This document shows positions 22,599-33,890 of a stretch of DNA of 64,000 nt, piece after piece. Under the pieces are notes generated by a model. The model had not been told where the DNA came from and did no database searches. It saw only the letters and a list, made by a program, of their open reading frames with translations. Position 1 is the stretch's first letter; each line of letters begins with the position of its first letter. Source of the stretch: Galdieria partita (lineage: Eukaryota; Rhodophyta; Bangiophyceae; Galdieriales; Galdieriaceae). The stretch lies in NCBI GenBank assembly GCA_025991245.1, contig BQMJ01000050.1, forward strand, positions 140,535 to 204,534. Direction: 5' to 3'. Position numbers and translations under genes: made by a program.

Positions 22599-25493
22599 CT
22601 AAGCGATTGCACTACAGACTAACTCGCTAACATTCAAATCCTCACTCCTTACTGTGAGATTCAGGATAACAGCATCAGGCTCCTTCACAAATTCGGCGTA
22701 GCATACAACCCATATGCAATCCGTTTCAGTGACTAAACTTCCACCAAACAAAGAAATATGTTGAGTTGCATATGTTGAGACTTGGCCACCTTCCACAACT
22801 GTCATTCCAAGGAAATCTCTAACAGCATTTAGAGCTGAAGGAATGGATTGATGCATACTCAAAGCAAAGGTCTCTCTAACCTCATTTTGTGAACCAAACT
22901 TGTCCCATATATCTTTAAAACGGGCATTCGTTTGTTGAAGAGGAACCATATAATCGGAAATTCCAAACGAAAGGTCTTCAAGTTTGTACTCTTCATCAAA
23001 ACCTTTGTCATCCACTTCCCCAGTGGAAGGATTCATTTCTTTCACAACGTAACGCACTTCACAAGGCGCATCTCCAATTGGATAAAAGCCTTCTAGCCTT
23101 TGTAAAATAACAAAGGCATGTTGTGGAGATCCATATTTTAACAACGAAACCGGTATGTTCTTAACTAACTGAAGTCCCTCTATTGAACTCAAATCTGTAA
23201 CGACCTGAACATTTTCCAGAATTTGATCCTCCAATGTGCTCACAATAATAAATTCCAAAACAATATATTGACGGTAGGTATGCTTCACATAGGAAACATT
23301 GTATTCCGTTTCAGGCTCTGTTAATTCAGCTGATAAACTAGTTTTGAGGGGAGTTCCTAAAGAAGCCAACTCCTCAATTTCCGAAAGAAGACTGTTCGCA
23401 TTTCTCCAGCCGGGCATCTCCTTGGTTTGCGAAGAGGAGGCAAGTGAAACGTTGCCCCAATCATCCGTATCTACATTTGATTCTTCTGTTTTCCCTGGAA
23501 TATCTGTAGTCGTCATATGCTCTGATGCTCCAAGACTCGCAACTGCTTTCGGAACATTTACCACATCAAACTCTTCGTTGAAGTCTTCCCTACTCAAGTA
23601 ATCAACAAGACTATTCTCCAACTCTGGCAAAGAATATGGTAACTGAGGAAACTCCTTGATTGTTGTAGGACTGGACACTGGTTCTTCACCTTCGTCTATT
23701 TTAATAAGACTATTTTCTTCGTCAGCCATACGTTGACACTGACTCAAGAAATAGGAGGCACGGTCACGAACTTCATCATCACTGTCATGGAGGCACTGTT
23801 TTAAAAGAACCACAATAGCCTTTCTGGTTTTCGAGGTCGAATTCTCATCCAGAAATCGTGCCAAAGAAGAAACTGCAGCAGCACGAACAGCAGCATTTTC
23901 TAAAATAATCCTGTTATAAATATAGCGAATATACTTTCCAGGTTGAGACATCTTGGGGCCTTCCTGACCCAACAGGTGAAGAATTCTTGCAGAAAGGAAC
24001 GGATGCTCACAATCTTCAATAAACTCACATAAATGCGACAAACATATCTCTTTGGATTGTGGAATCTCGTTTAACAGAGAAAAATAGGCATCGACAACTG
24101 CTCTCTTAAACTCAAAACCACCTTCTTCACGCAAAGAACTTCCTAAGAAGTTGAGTAAAGAATAATAACTGACAAAAGATAAGTAATTCGAAAAAGCCAC
24201 AAATATATAAACAAAATACCTATTTGGATATTTCAACACCAAAGAATGTACAGCTTCTACAATTTGAACTCGAAACTCATCTGGTAACTCCATAAACTTG
24301 GACTGAATTTTCTTCAGAAAACCTTCAATAGTCTGTTCTCGAGCACCTCGAAGTACTGTTGCGATTGCAAGAGTCGTAATTGCTCTATTCTTATCATGAA
24401 GAAAGTCTTCAAAGTCAAAGGGATCAAACCATTGCTGGTTGGGATACAGGTATGTCGCCTTGTTTAGAATTCTCAAAGCTGCATGTCTCACAACCGAACT
24501 TCTTCGCAGCAAGTGTGAGTTCACAATTGTCACTGTCTTCTTTACTTCTTCTCTTGATATTCCCGGAACTGAAATAATGGATCTTGCAGCTTCACATACC
24601 ACCATATCCGATGGATGCCTCAGACAACTTTCAATGAATTCGAAAAAAGGACGACGTTCACTTGTACTTTCGCTAGCGTAAGTTTCTCCAATAATACGAA
24701 GTATAGATCTGATAAGAAGACAACAAGCAAAAGCAGAACGAATACCCGAGCGAGCAAGGCCTTGAACTAGCTTAGATACTGCCAGACGGTCATGCTGTCT
24801 GATCTGATAGAGTAAAGCTAACGCGTGATACTGAACCATAGGTGAGGGATGCTCCAGAGCCTGAGTTATTTCCGAGATCCATCTACGAACCACGTCTCCC
24901 TTATTATGAAGCAGAAGATGTTGGCCTGAAACTAGCGCTGCAGAGGCTACGACAGGATTCCTATCAACTATTTCTTGTTTCAAGTACCGTTCAATTTGGC
25001 TAACCATCTGGGAGTCTGTTATTCGACATAGCACTCTTGTTGCGTTGGCACGATACATATCTTCTCTAGAGTTCACGTCTTTCATTAAACAATTAGTAAC
25101 AATAATAACTTCATCTGCAGCACCAGCGAGTTCCTTTATAGATAAATAGACTAATCTTCGCAGCGTAGGCTACGAAATAACGAAAGCGTCAAAGATACAC
25201 AAAACTGTGCGAGGGTTGAAACTCACCTCATTGGATTGAAAAAGCTTTGTTATCGAAAAAAAAACTTCAGTGGCCTCAGTACTTGAAAGCCTTTCCCCGT
25301 GTCCAACTAGATACAATAAACGAACAAGTGCGTCAACACACTTGCGGGGTTTCAAGTGCAAGTCATTAAATATTCGACATTCTTGAAGTACTGCTCCTTT
25401 TTCGATTCCTAGAAAAGGGGAAACTACCAAGTCGTCTTCGTTTTTCAACTTGATAGTTGGCAAGTCGTCTTTACTTAGAGAAAGCGTTGCCAT
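22599..25493 (-). CDS. COPG: Coatomer subunit gamma (COPI)
   Basis: Three exons (25493-25227, 25169-24220, 24168-22599) encode 928 residues. Gamma-COP is part of the heptameric COPI coat for Golgi-to-ER and intra-Golgi transport. The adaptin-like trunk shows KGAVLQECRIFND, RKCVDALVRLLYLVGHGE, PTLRRLVYLSIKELA, MYRANATRVLCRITD, NPVVASAALVSGQHLL and LREEGGFEFKRAVVDAYFS. A linker rich in Ser/Glu precedes the appendage domain (PCEVRYVVKEMNPSTGEV, HISLFGGSLVTETD). The second intron (24169-24219, 51 nt) is a multiple of three and has no in-frame stop; removing it restores the spacing seen in gamma-COP (KYPNSYYSLLNFLGSSLREEGG). Confidence 0.93.
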
Positions 25494-26020
25494 TCTTCCT
25501 CTTCAATCGAAGAATTGAATAAGGGGAGTCTCAATCACTGCAATTTTGGATGCAAATCTGTAGTATGTTATTATCCAAGAAAACTACGAAATAGACAGAA
25601 TCGTAGCGTTTATCAGCCAACTCAAGTTGATTACAAGATGTCTAGCTCTATTCGAGTGGAGTCTTCTGATGGTATATTTACCATGTTGAGAGAGTGTAGT
25701 ATTGATGTGTGTCTTATGTGAAGGAAACTGTTGAACAAACAGAGCTCTGTTGAGAAGTTCGAAGACAGTTGGAGCCGTCGAAAGTAAAATTATCAACTCT
25801 TGAAAGACCTGTCCTTCTGAACTTCCTCGCTACGTAGGTTATTCTCCTTTTTTTGGTATTTACAACGAGAATCCACACACTTTTATATTATTTGATCATT
25901 GTTATGCAAGTACAGAGTTGGCACGTGTTCTATCAATGCTTAGTAAAGGAAGAAAACCCTCGAAAGAAATGTGAATTGTTGTTCTGTCGTACATTTTGGT
26001 TGTCTCGTAGGCACGTTGAC
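25494..26020. promoter_or_regulatory. Divergent promoter region of coatomer gamma and PCCA
   Basis: About 530 bp between two opposite starts. The frame of the PCCA leader remains open upstream, with another ATG near 25904, so part of this stretch may be coding if that start is used. I see no repeat or RNA gene. Confidence 0.35.
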
Positions 26021-28592
26021 ATGTTAAGATTTGAGCACATTCGCCAGTTGTCAACTATACATGTTCTGGAAAGAAGCAAACTGGGTTGTAAGTTGGGGTC
26101 TTTCTCGGAAGATGGGGTTGGGAAGGTTCCAGCTCTGATCGGGTCTTTTATGAGACATTTGACTTCCAAGGTTTGTACTAATCTGTTTGGTTGACTATTG
26201 GGTCTATTCAATGGTTTCACAGAGTTCTACGGATGCTTCTGTAAGAAAGATTTCCAAAGTTCTTGTGGCAAATAGAGGAGAGATTGCAATCAGAATTATG
26301 AGAGCTGCAAAGCAGTTGGGATTGAGAACCGTAGCAGTCTTCTCAACTGCTGATCGAAACGCATTGCATACCAGATATGCCGACGAGGCCGTTTGCATAG
26401 GGCCACCTTTGTCAACACAATCATATTTAAATATCCAATCTATTCTCAGAGCGGTAAAGGAGACAGGCGCGGATGCTGTGCATCCTGGATATGGTTTTCT
26501 ATCTGAACATGTAGACTTTGCAGAGGCGTTGGAAAGGGAAGGTGTTAAATTTGTTGGACCTAATACTAAAGCAATTCGAGCTATGGGAGACAAGATTGAA
26601 TCGAAAAGAATAGCCAAAAGAGCAGGGGTCTTTATCATTGATGGTTATATTGGGGAGATAAATTCGGATAAACAAGCCTTTGAGGTTGCCAAGTATGTAT
26701 AGCACAATTTCTTGGACAAGAGAGACTTATGACTGTAGAGAGATTGGATTTCCTGTCATGGTCAAAGCTTCTGCAGGTGGCGGTGGAAAGGGAATGCGTG
26801 TTGCTTCTAATGAAAAGGAATTGATCGAAGCCTTTCGTATTTGCAAGTCGGAAGCAGAGTCAGCTTTTGGAGATAGCCGTTTATTAATTGAAAAATATAT
26901 TGTTAAACCGAGACATATTGAAATTCAAATACTTGCTGATGAACATGGCAATGTGGTTTATTTTCCTGAAAGAGAATGCTCCGTTCAACGCCGAAATCAG
27001 AAAGTAATTGAAGAAGCGCCAAGTCCTCTTCTTGATCCGGTAACTCGACAGTAGGTATTTCGTTATTGCTTTTTTGAGGAGATTTATTATATGACAGGAA
27101 AATGGGTGAGCAAGCAGTGGCTTTGGCAAAAGAGGTTGGATACACATCTGCTGGTACCGTTGAATATTTGGTGTCGGGTTTGGATAAATCATTTCATTTT
27201 TTGGAAATGAATACAAGACTGCAGGTATCATTTTATTCGTTCCAGTCCATCTTTACATATTCTGAAATGAATGGATAGGTGGAACATCCTATTACAGAAG
27301 CTATTACTGGTATCGATCTTGCACAAAGTATGTTTCGAATAGCAGCAGGTGAAAAGTTGCATATAAGACAAGAAGATATATCAATTGTTGGGTCAGCTAT
27401 CGAATGCAGAATATATGCAGAAAATCCTTATAGCAACTTCTTACCCAGTGTTGGAAATATTCGTTGTTATAAGGAGCCCACATTGGAACATCTCAAGCCA
27501 TTGTCTCTCAGTTTGGGAGATAGACTAGAGCGTCTTGAACATCTGAACTTTAATTCTCATGGAGTTCGTGTCGATGCTGGTGTTGAAGAAGGTTTGGATG
27601 TACGTATTGTCGGAAATTGTCCGTAGGTTCCTTATTCCTTCTTTCTTGTAGATTCCTATTTTCTATGATCCACTTATCTCGAAACTTGTTGCATTTGGAG
27701 AAAACAGAAACGATGCATTGCATCGCATGGCAAATGCACTGGACGAATATGTTATCGATGGAGATAGACTCATACATAATGTCCCCTTTTGTCGCGCAGT
27801 CATAAGTAATCCAAAATTTATTTCAGGAGATATCACGACGAATTTGATTAAGGAAGAATGGCCAAATGGATTTCGCGGTGTCGCGTTGTCAAAAGATCAG
27901 AATTACCAAGCCATTTCTGCTACCGCTATGTTGTATTTCAGAGACACAAGTTATACGTCGGCAGTCGTGAAAGTAGATAATCATCAAGAGCAACAGTTTC
28001 TTGTTCGCAAAGTGGACGAAACCACGCTGAGCTTCCAACCTATTCCCCTGGATTGGAATGGAGTGGTTCCTGAACAAGCAATAGAAGAATTAGTATCTAG
28101 TTCTTATTTCAAGACAAGCATTCTGGGAGGAGGGCGAGTAGAGTTGATAAACATAGAGACTCACAACAAGCTGGGAGTCATTCAAGTAAAGAGACTCGGT
28201 AATAGTCGACTAGATCTAGTGGCATCGTACAGAGTAACTTGTTTTGGTGCAAAGTTTGACGTGTGTCTGCGTCCTGCACATGTTGCTGTACTTGAGAAAG
28301 TGAGTGACCTGCCCCAGTATCTATTTGTCTTATTGAATTATATGACTAGTTCATGAAACGTACAGATGCTGCGTCACAAAGCAAAATTCTAAAAGCTCCT
28401 ATGCCAGGAACTGTACGTTCTATAAATGTCAAGGAGAAAGACTCTGTATCAGAGGGACAAGAAGTAGCAGTATTAGAAGCTATGAAGATGCAGAATGTAT
28501 TGAGAGCACCATCGTCAGGTACTGTGAAGCGGGTATTTTGTTCTCAAGGAGAAATTCTAAGTCTCGACCAGCCACTGGTTGAAATTGAATAA
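26021..28592 (+). CDS. PCCA: Propionyl-CoA carboxylase alpha subunit, mitochondrial (biotin carboxylase + BCCP)
   Basis: Seven exons (26021-26170, 26223-26692, 26739-27050, 27098-27224, 27279-27599, 27652-28299, 28350-28592) encode 756 residues. The enzyme carboxylates biotin with ATP and bicarbonate and, with a beta subunit not in this window, converts propionyl-CoA to methylmalonyl-CoA. A basic presequence of about 60 residues precedes [18 protein letters not shown]. Further signatures are [35 protein letters not shown] spliced to [14 protein letters not shown], and [10 protein letters not shown]. The stretch [20 protein letters not shown] and the BT-type linker favour PCCA over 3-methylcrotonyl-CoA carboxylase. 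The biotinyl domain ends the protein with [15 protein letters not shown] and the biotin-carrying EAMKMQN. A start near 25904 would lengthen the leader. Confidence 0.9.
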
Positions 28593-28976
28593 ATATTAGA
28601 CATTTTCGTGTCTCTCATAGTAGATTTTATTTGCTTTGTGAAACTGAGATCGTGCTCTGAACTTGTAGTTATTGACATCTATGCTCGCTAACAGGAAATA
28701 TTCTTTTAGTCACCATAGTGTTATATGTATATTGTTGAAACTAAATGCTTTCTGTTATTCCTCACTCGTGATTGGCGAACATTGAGCACTTGCAAATGCA
28801 ACGCTTGCTTTATTTAACTTTAAAATGTGCATTACTTTGAAATCTTCGAAAATGGATAGATGATCTTTAAGCTCCAATTAACGTACGAGAATTTATAAAC
28901 CATGTATAACCGAAGTTACTTCGAAGTTTGTCATATACTTATTTGCTTTTTTAGACTGCGCAATTAAAACATATTT
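28593..28976. other. Convergent AT-rich spacer
   Basis: About 380 bp between the PCCA stop and the stop of the coiled-coil gene on the other strand. I see nothing coding; it should hold two 3' ends. Confidence 0.4.
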
Positions 28977-31462
28977 TTAACACATAGATACATAACAGTC
29001 TTCCCTTGGTTGTCCAAACTTGGAAAAGAAATGAACGATTTCTTGGATCATTCTTTCCTGTAGCTCTCCATTTAATTCGGAGCTTCTTACCATCTGATGT
29101 AACTTCTTAAGTTCCTCCACAGCTGTATCTCTTTGAAAAATAATCATTTTAAGATTGCCCATTTTGCTTTCAGTTTTTTCACGATATTTTTTGATAAATT
29201 GGGTAAGTTTGCGCAATTCACCTTTCAGTTCTGCCGATTCCCTTTCAGCATCTTGTCGCCTCTTCTGTTCTAGTGAAAGAACTTCCTCATCGACCAATTG
29301 ACATCGATCTTTCTCTATTTCAAGCTTCATATGGAGTTCCGCATAATCATTTTGAAGAATTGAATATTCAAACTCTTTCTTGCGTAATTCATTTTCTAAC
29401 GTAGCAATACGCTTGCGATTCTCAGCAAAGTCTCTTTCTTGCTCATACGAATCGTGAAGATTTGTTAATTGATGTGATAACCTTTGGTTTTCTTCAACAA
29501 GTTTGTTCATTTCAGAGACAAGACTTGCCCTATCTGCTCTTTCATTTTCGATGACAGCAAGAAAATTCTTATTTTCAGATTTTGCAGCTTCCAAGCGATC
29601 TTCACAGATTCGCAGCTCCGTCGTTAACAAATTGATTTGAGATTCATATTGAGTTTCTTGCCACCTTGACGTTTCAGTGGCTTGCTCAAGATCGCTTTCC
29701 GTTTTCAGCAACTTAGAACGCATCTCAGATAATGACGAATAACTCGAGACTAGCTGCTCCTCTTTTCTTGTTACTTCTTTTCTTAAGCTTTCAAGCTCGG
29801 TATCTTTCTCGCCTAGTTCTGCTTTCGTTTCGTCTAGTCGCTCTTGAAGAATTTTAACTTTCTCTCGCAAGTCCAAAACCTAAGGAACTTGAGATCAGAA
29901 AGAAACTCAGCCACTTTACTTGCCTCTTCGTTGACTCTTTGAAGAGAATCGTACAACTCTTTTCGTGCAATTGACGTTTCATTAAGTTGTGTCCTCAAGC
30001 TCTCCGTTTCACTGTTTCTTTCCTTCATTTCTTCCCACAGAGTTTCAAGTTGGAGAGAGCTTGATAGAAGCTGGTGTGTTTTCTCTTCAACAGCTTCGCC
30101 TAACTGAGCCTTTTCGGTCTGGATTTCTTTGAGCTCAAGAAGTTTTTCTTCAAGACACGAAGACAAGTTATGCATATTATCTTCATACTCAGATATCTTG
30201 TCTTGAAGCTGCTTGACTCTATCTTCATATGTAACTCGCTCTACATATTCAAATCTTGTAGTTTCATTTTTTTCTTCTAGAAGATGGTCAATGCAGGCAC
30301 GCAGCCTTCGTCTGGTATCTATTATAGTATCAGGAGTGTGTTCGACTTGCTGACCAAATTTTCTAGTCAGTTTTGGAGTCTCAAAGCAATCAACGTTCTC
30401 CACGTGACTTTTGGATCCGAATGATTTACATAAATCTGGGTCACAATTCATGGCATCTCCATTAAACGAACTTTTTGGACAAGAATAAGTATCTCGAAGA
30501 CGAGACAGTTCTTCATTTTTCTCAGATATTGTTGCTTCAGCTGCGAGGTTTTCAATTTCACGAAGATAAAGTATTTCTTGGAGTTCTTGTTCTACTTGTT
30601 CAATCTCAAAGCGTAGTTTTTGGTTTTCGATCTGATAACTTTCTATGGAGTAGAATAGTTCTTCTTCGAGAGCCTTGTCAAGAAGTTGGGATGGAACAGA
30701 GTCAATGGAGTTGACTGCATTTGTACCTATACATCTGGCGCTTTTATATATGTGAATTTTGTTCTTCACTGACTCTTCGTCTTCAACCTGGCTCTCAAGG
30801 ATTTTGTTTGTAGTAGAGATATGGTCTAGAATTTGTTCAAATGAAGGAGTTTGCAGCACTCGTTGCTTTCTAGGTTCCGACGTAGAGCATTCTATATATA
30901 TATTTTCAAGAGTGCTGTTTCTCTGCTTGAAATTGTGAAAACTATCCTGTATATGGAATGAAGTCCATCTTGGGAGACCTTTGTCAAGAATTTTTCGGAT
31001 CGAATTCTGAATGAAATCTTGAGCTTCTTGGACCAACTCCACAGTATGGAGTTCGAATTGCTCCAAATTCTCAAAGGAATGAAAAGATAATGCTCTTTCG
31101 TTCATAATACCCCAAGGAAACAATTCCTTTCCTTGGAGAATGATATGTATCAATATTGGATATACCTCAGTTTGTATATTTGCTTTTGTTGCTGTCTTAG
31201 CACCCGTGCTCTTTTGTGGACTCGAAGTTTTTTCGTAACAGCAGTCGTTTACGCTTTGAAATTGGCGTTCTCCTGAAAAGACCCTTTCCTGAAAACTGTC
31301 GATATTTTCTTTCTCGTAAAGTGAGATTTGTCTAAAGTTATATTTGTCGGACCACATATCCGTAACTGCTCGTTTCGCAGGAGTGACATTAGCTTGGTTA
31401 GGAGAAATTGTGCTTAAGGGACTAAATAGACGTCTTCTTTGACAGTCTGCAGAATACGACAT
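28977..31462 (-). CDS. Long coiled-coil protein, unrecognised, head-to-head with MIS12
   Basis: Two exons (31462-29924, 29879-28977) encode 813 residues. The joining intron (29880-29923, 44 nt) appears to be GC-AG with the strong donor GCAAGT; both exons are then whole codons and the coiled coil continues without a break (SLQRVNEE then VLDLREKVKILQ). The first 200 residues are less structured and contain Ser/Thr-Pro sites (FSPLST, VTPAKR, SSPQKS), possible CDK targets. From about residue 290 to the end the sequence is a nearly continuous heptad-rich coiled coil (ELESLRKEVTRKEEQL and similar). The start lies 103 bp from the divergent MIS12 start. A spindle, kinetochore or cytoskeletal role is only a guess from coiled coil and neighbour; coiled coils alone do not identify a family. 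Confidence 0.7.
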
Positions 31463-31565
31463 GGAAATCAACAACACGAAATTGGCACAACAATCAATAC
31501 GAAACGGCTTTAGAATAGCCCGCGTGAAATTTTGTGATTTGAAATTTTCCAATTAGTAAAATAAA

Positions 31566-32363
31566 ATGACTGAGTTTCTATATGAGAATGAGTTAACGAG
31601 TCAGGTTTCTTTGTTGTTGAACTTTCAACCCATGGAACTCTTTTCCGAGCTTTTTCAGACGGTCGACAACGTTTTGTGTGATTGTTTGGATTCTTTGAAA
31701 GCCAGTTTGGATGAGAAAAGTTTCCCGACGCAATACAAGGCAGACGTTGAAAGGGTAAGCCGTAGGAAAGTAGTTTCTGTGAATTTTTGGTCTCACTGTT
31801 TTAAGGGCATTCAAGTTCTTCAGGATTGTCTAGTCGAAGAATGCGACTACCAAATTGACCTCTTTGAGTTGTATTCTCTTTATAATATCTTCCGAATACC
31901 CTCCAATTTGAATAATCTGCCTCCAAGTTTGACGTATTCTTTTGAGTGTACCGATTTTGAACAGCCGACTACGTTAGATAAAGAATTGGAAGAGATCTTG
32001 AATGAACTAATGTCCCTTCGATATTGTAAGAAACGACTTGAACGAGAATTGCGTCTGTTAGACTTTGATTTGAATGCCTTTGATGTTATTAGACCGATTC
32101 TTGAAAGAGTAGCGGAAGAAAAACCGTTATTTCTAGTGAGAGATGAACTACAGACAACTATGAATGCCTTAAAGAGAATATTGAAGAGTTCACAACAGTG
32201 CACTGAATTACAGCAAAAAATCGAAGGAAGGTGGGTTCCACCAGGGAATGAGAAGCTACCTTCAGTAAATCCTCGTTTGGAATTCGATGTTTCAGAAATA
32301 TCCTTGGCAGATTTACAGAAAATGACTTTAAAGCTTAAACATAAAAGTTTACAGTTGGAATAA
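31566..32363 (+). CDS. MIS12-like: MIS12-like kinetochore protein
   Basis: The MIS12 complex links centromeric chromatin to the NDC80 microtubule-binding complex. Exons 31566-31754 and 31806-32363 encode 248 residues; the 51-nt intron (GTAAGC...TTTTAAG) is a multiple of three without an in-frame stop. The N-terminal region LLNFQPMELFSELFQTVDNV parallels the Mis12 family's L-x-F-x-P-Q...E..NtVDD pattern seen in plants and fungi. After the intron, LFELYSLYNIFRIPSNL matches the conserved helix ending in RIPSN known from human MIS12. A charged coiled coil (LDKELEEILNELMSLRY, KKRLERELRLL) follows, as in the family. The length is typical (about 200-290). The call rests on these motifs and the helical order; overall identity is low, as usual for kinetochore proteins. 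Confidence 0.72.
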   Translation: MTEFLYENELTSQVSLLLNFQPMELFSELFQTVDNVLCDCLDSLKASLDEKSFPTQYKADVERVSRRKVVSVNFWSHCFKGIQVLQDCLVEECDYQIDLFELYSLYNIFRIPSNLNNLPPSLTYSFECTDFEQPTTLDKELEEILNELMSLRYCKKRLERELRLLDFDLNAFDVIRPILERVAEEKPLFLVRDELQTTMNALKRILKSSQQCTELQQKIEGRWVPPGNEKLPSVNPRLEFDVSEISLADLQKMTLKLKHKSLQLE

Positions 32364-32419
32364 ATGAAGTACTTCAATGGAATAAGGTACTTTTGTATTT
32401 TAACTGAAAAGGTCGCTTT

Positions 32420-33106
32420 TCAGCTAATCGAACGAGCTTTCTGCTCAAGGTAACACTGTAGATAATGAATGCACATTGCACCTTTCTCTCCTCCAATGTT
32501 TACTGCCCAATGAGGAAGCAAACCCTTTGGGTCAACGTTGCCAATATAAGTAACGAGCGTGTCTTGCGAGTCATTGCAAGGTTTCAATAAAATCCCGGCC
32601 AAATTGGCGTGACCTCGAACATAACCAGAAAAGGAAGGACAAGAAGCAACCTCTATAGACCTCGTGGCGATACAAAAAGTTCCGTCCTCAGAGATTTCTT
32701 TAACTGCCATTGCGAGACTGAAATCTCTATCAGAAATGACAAGAACTCCGTGAAAAGACCACCAGACCAGCGAATATACGTTGTCAATTTCACACATGAG
32801 CTTTCCTTCCTTGCATAAAGGATCCCAAGAAGGACGACTATAGAGAGCAACAGAATCGTGAGTCAAAAAATAATAGAAACAAAAGTACCTCTCAACGCAA
32901 GTAGCTACTGGTAGAATCTGTTCAACTGGGTACGAAACTTTGCCGACTCCGCGAAAGGTATGCAAAGACCCTGTTTTCTTTCTGCATATTCTGATATTGT
33001 TTTTTAGTTTCAGAAACTCCCAGTTTCCTTCTTCGTTCTCAAGAGCAAGCTGTGCAGTGTCCTGCAAAGCTTCTGAAGCGACTTGCACAACTTTTGAAGT
33101 TTGCAT
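32420..33106 (-). CDS. START-domain lipid-binding protein
   Basis: Exons 33106-32889 and 32838-separated 32837-32420 encode 211 residues, almost entirely one START (StAR-related lipid transfer) domain. Recognisable pieces are SRPSWDPLCKEGKLMCEID, SDRDFSLAMAVKEI, FCIATRSIEVASCPSFSGYVRGHANLAGILLKP (split here in description only) and TLVTYIGNVDPKGLLPHWAVN. The 51-nt intron 32838-32888 is a multiple of three without an in-frame stop; removing it joins CVE to SRPSWDP, the usual START spacing. No signal peptide or extra domain is visible, so this is probably a soluble cytosolic lipid carrier. The lipid cannot be predicted. The gene converges on MIS12 with about 56 bp between stops. Confidence 0.82.
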   Translation of the reverse strand: MQTSKVVQVASEALQDTAQLALENEEGNWEFLKLKNNIRICRKKTGSLHTFRGVGKVSYPVEQILPVATCVERYFCFYYFLTHDSVALYSRPSWDPLCKEGKLMCEIDNVYSLVWWSFHGVLVISDRDFSLAMAVKEISEDGTFCIATRSIEVASCPSFSGYVRGHANLAGILLKPCNDSQDTLVTYIGNVDPKGLLPHWAVNIGGEKGAMCIHYLQCYLEQKARSIS

Positions 33107-33890
33107 AATTCAATTTCCATCACACAAGTACAATTCGTTGATTAGGAGGAAGTCACTTGAATTCCAATGGCCGAGTGACAATCACGTTCTCATTCGACAT
33201 TATTATTGAAGCTTGAAATTTTTCCGGGCATCTTATTCCTATGAGCTTATATGAGACAATGAAGGGATTCATGGATGCTATTTTCGTTTGGAGTTCCACG
33301 CTCCTCGGCTTTTTCAAAGGGCCACGATAAGCGTTATATGTTGGACCTTCCTAATCAAAAGCAAGAAGCAATTTTGAACTACTCTAGCTAGTGGAAAATA
33401 GTTGTAGCCTTTTAGTCTCAAAATCTTATTTATAGTAGCAAGTATAATCTCGATGCTGGACTGAAACTTGATTTCTGCCCTCTCTCACCATATTTCTGCT
33501 GCATTCCAAGGAACTTATCTTCAGTTGTAAAAGCCAAGTAAACAAAAAATGATGTGTCTGTTTTCGTACAACGACCCTGTTCCATCTTCATTTTCTTAAG
33601 ATAATATACCATTCAACACATCATCAAGACTTCTATTCTCTACTTAAAACTTAAGCAGTTCTTGTTATCATCTCCCTGTGACAGACACATCAAAATATGT
33701 TGGTTTGCGTTTCGTACAAAGGAAAGCCACATTTACATGAAAGGCGATATTCTTGCTTTTCAATCAGCTTTATAATGTTTATGAAAGTAAGTATAAAATG
33801 CACAGTTTTCTGTCAGAAGTTCTTTGAAACTGTCTCCTTGCTAAGCTACTGAAATTTCACAGCTCTGATTATCTTAGGTGGAAGCATTCG
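33107..33890. other. Gene-free divergent spacer before DCP2
   Basis: About 780 bp between two opposite starts. A 60-codon minus-strand frame at 33430-33612 has an ATG but no family resemblance. A GTAAGT at 33787 and a CTTAG at 33873-33877 could bound a 5'-leader intron of DCP2 (about 91 nt). I see no RNA gene or repeat. Confidence 0.35.

Noticed and set aside
33430-33612. 60-codon minus-strand frame
   Set aside because: Has an ATG but shows no conserved motif or neighbouring exons.
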